Assembly: GCA_036379935.1 (NCBI GenBank)
Contig: DASVFT010000166.1
Span: forward strand, 1-64,000
DNA from: JAOPZW01 sp036379935
Lineage (GTDB): Bacteria > Actinomycetota > Thermoleophilia > Solirubrobacterales > Solirubrobacteraceae
DNA: 64,000 nucleotides
Direction of reading: 5' to 3'
The notes beneath the pieces are model-generated. The model was not told the DNA's origin and ran no database searches. It saw nothing but the letters and a program-made list of their open reading frames with translations. Below are positions 63,146 through 64,000 of this stretch, one piece after another (positions within the stretch are counted from its first letter, which is position 1; every line of letters starts with the position of its first letter). Made by a program: the position numbers and the translations under genes.

Positions 63146-64000
63146 CAACCCAACTGTAGGCGGCGCGCGTGGCGAGGGACCTTGATCGGGACCCCGCGGG
63201 TCACGAGCTGCGCGGCACGCACGTGCCTGATGCTGACCTTGCGGCCGCCGAGGCGGCCGGTGACGCTCCCGTCGGGATGGAAGGTCAGGCGGCCGTGCGG
63301 CGCGACACGGCCGCTGATCGTGAGCGTCGAGTTGCCGTTCGCCACCGGGACGAGTCCCGTGACCGTGACGCCGGGCACGAACTCGACGCGCCGCAGGCTG
63401 TAGCCGCGCGACGTCGCGGTCGCGCGGCCCGAGCGCAGGCCGCCGACCCTGGCGCCGACGGGGGTGATGCGTCCCGCGGCCAGCTCGTCGCCGAGGAACT
63501 GCAGGCGGACGTCGCGGACCGTGGCGGAGGCCGCGGCCACGGTCTTGGACGCGCGCGTGCGGCCGGGCAGGCGGCTCAGCCTCGTGGGCGCGATCGGCGT
63601 GGGCGCGATGATCGGCCGCGGGTTGGCACAGGCGGTGACCGGCTGCCCCGTGAAGAAGGCGGCCATCGCGTTCTTGGCGCAGTCGCTCACGTCGCTCGTC
63701 AGCACGGAGTGCCCGGTGTAGGGGACGGCGAGGATCTGCGCGCCCGGGATCCGCGACGCGACGGCCTGGGCGTCCTCGACCGGCGTGCGGACGTCGCCAC
63801 CGCCGGTGAGGACGAGCGTCGGCACGGCCGGGAGCGGCAGCGGTGGCGCCGGGGGCGGGCTCGCGTTGGGCCATCCCAGGCAGACCGGGATGGCCTCGCT
63901 GCGCAGCGCCACGCTCCAGCCGAAGGCCCCGAAGTCGGTCGCCGGGTGTGCCTGTGCCGCGCCGACCGCCTGGGCGGCCCGCTGGCGAGCGGGCGCGTTG
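63145..64000 (-). CDS. TAP-like alpha/beta hydrolase, C-terminal part (5' end off the window)
   Basis: At least 285 residues; the frame is open to the right edge. The C-terminal lid domain of SCO7095/TAP-like peptidases shows VCLGWPNASPPPAP and VPTLVLTGGGDVRTPVEDAQ (catalytic Asp), with the catalytic His in VPYTGHSVLTSDVS. Cys pairs fit an exported enzyme. An extra beta-rich tail of about 150 residues (LTISGRVAPHGRLTFHPDGS) follows the hydrolase core. The nucleophile lies outside the window. Confidence 0.8.

Overview
The window is very GC-rich, with codons ending mostly in G or C, GTG/CTG starts and pervasive ATGA/GTGA gene overlaps. It carries three copies of the actinobacterial LexA box form CGAAC-N4-GTTCG, an imuB/DUF6504/dnaE2 mutagenesis locus, a ydaO-type c-di-AMP riboswitch and a bacterial type A RNase P RNA. 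Together these point to a chromosomal segment of an actinobacterium. A deep-branching soil lineage such as Thermoleophilia/Solirubrobacterales is my best guess, but it is inference. No prophage, integrase, IS transposase or CRISPR array is visible.

1-31 kb is the most unusual part: a nitrogen/amine metabolism island. Two complete three-gene sets encode the separated domains of glutamate synthase (class II glutaminase, GXGXG domain, FMN-binding domain), at 4.4-7.3 kb and 25.6-28.8 kb. The second set follows a divergent glutamine-synthetase-like ligase and runs on through an unknown 141-residue protein into two tandem FAD-dependent amine-oxidase-like proteins. This resembles the gmaS-mgsABC part of the N-methylglutamate pathway, without its usual four-subunit dehydrogenase. 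Between the sets lie an ammonium transporter followed by four tiny single-span membrane proteins, another glutamine-synthetase-like ligase and a phytanoyl-CoA-type dioxygenase; an operon of an acyl-CoA-dehydrogenase-like flavoprotein lacking the usual catalytic Glu, a DUF1989-GcvT fusion and a flavin reductase; and an amino-acid/amine permease. PucR-like and GntR/UTRA regulators sit inside the island. A plausible reading, not proven, is that an amine is imported, gamma-glutamylated or oxidised, its one-carbon unit passed to tetrahydrofolate and its nitrogen recovered as glutamate or ammonium. The first kilobases also hold Fur, a chromate transporter, DUF2267 and a phosphoribosyltransferase-erythromycin esterase fusion.

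31-45 kb is mixed housekeeping: a secreted CocE-type hydrolase, two toxin-antitoxin pairs each with an inverted-repeat operator, tRNA-Leu(GAG), an MFS exporter, MGMT, LexA with its SOS box, a lactate/glycolate-type FAD oxidase, rnpB with terminator, an NAD(P)-binding protein, DUF2461, a luciferase-like/SCP2 fusion and a phosphodiesterase.

45-53 kb is a LexA-controlled mutasome: imuB and dnaE2 each start at, or within two bases of, an identical LexA box, which implies leaderless SOS transcripts. A 28-codon Arg/Pro repeat ORF joins imuB to DUF6504, and two unknown genes separate them from dnaE2. No imuA-type gene lies in this locus.

53-64 kb: membrane cytochrome c; a c-di-AMP riboswitch before a repeat-bearing membrane protein; a cysteine-less AhpD-like protein with an HxlR regulator; a zinc-free ribosomal protein S4 paralogue; acyl-CoA synthetase; classical GlnA; a small 19-residue-repeat protein whose ribosome-binding site is inside a hairpin, coupled to a cation/proton antiporter and a universal stress protein; a YyaL-type thioredoxin-fold protein; and the C-terminal part of a TAP-like hydrolase running off the right end. 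Several short three-copy tandem repeats (18, 24, 26, 42 and 57 bp) fall in this half.
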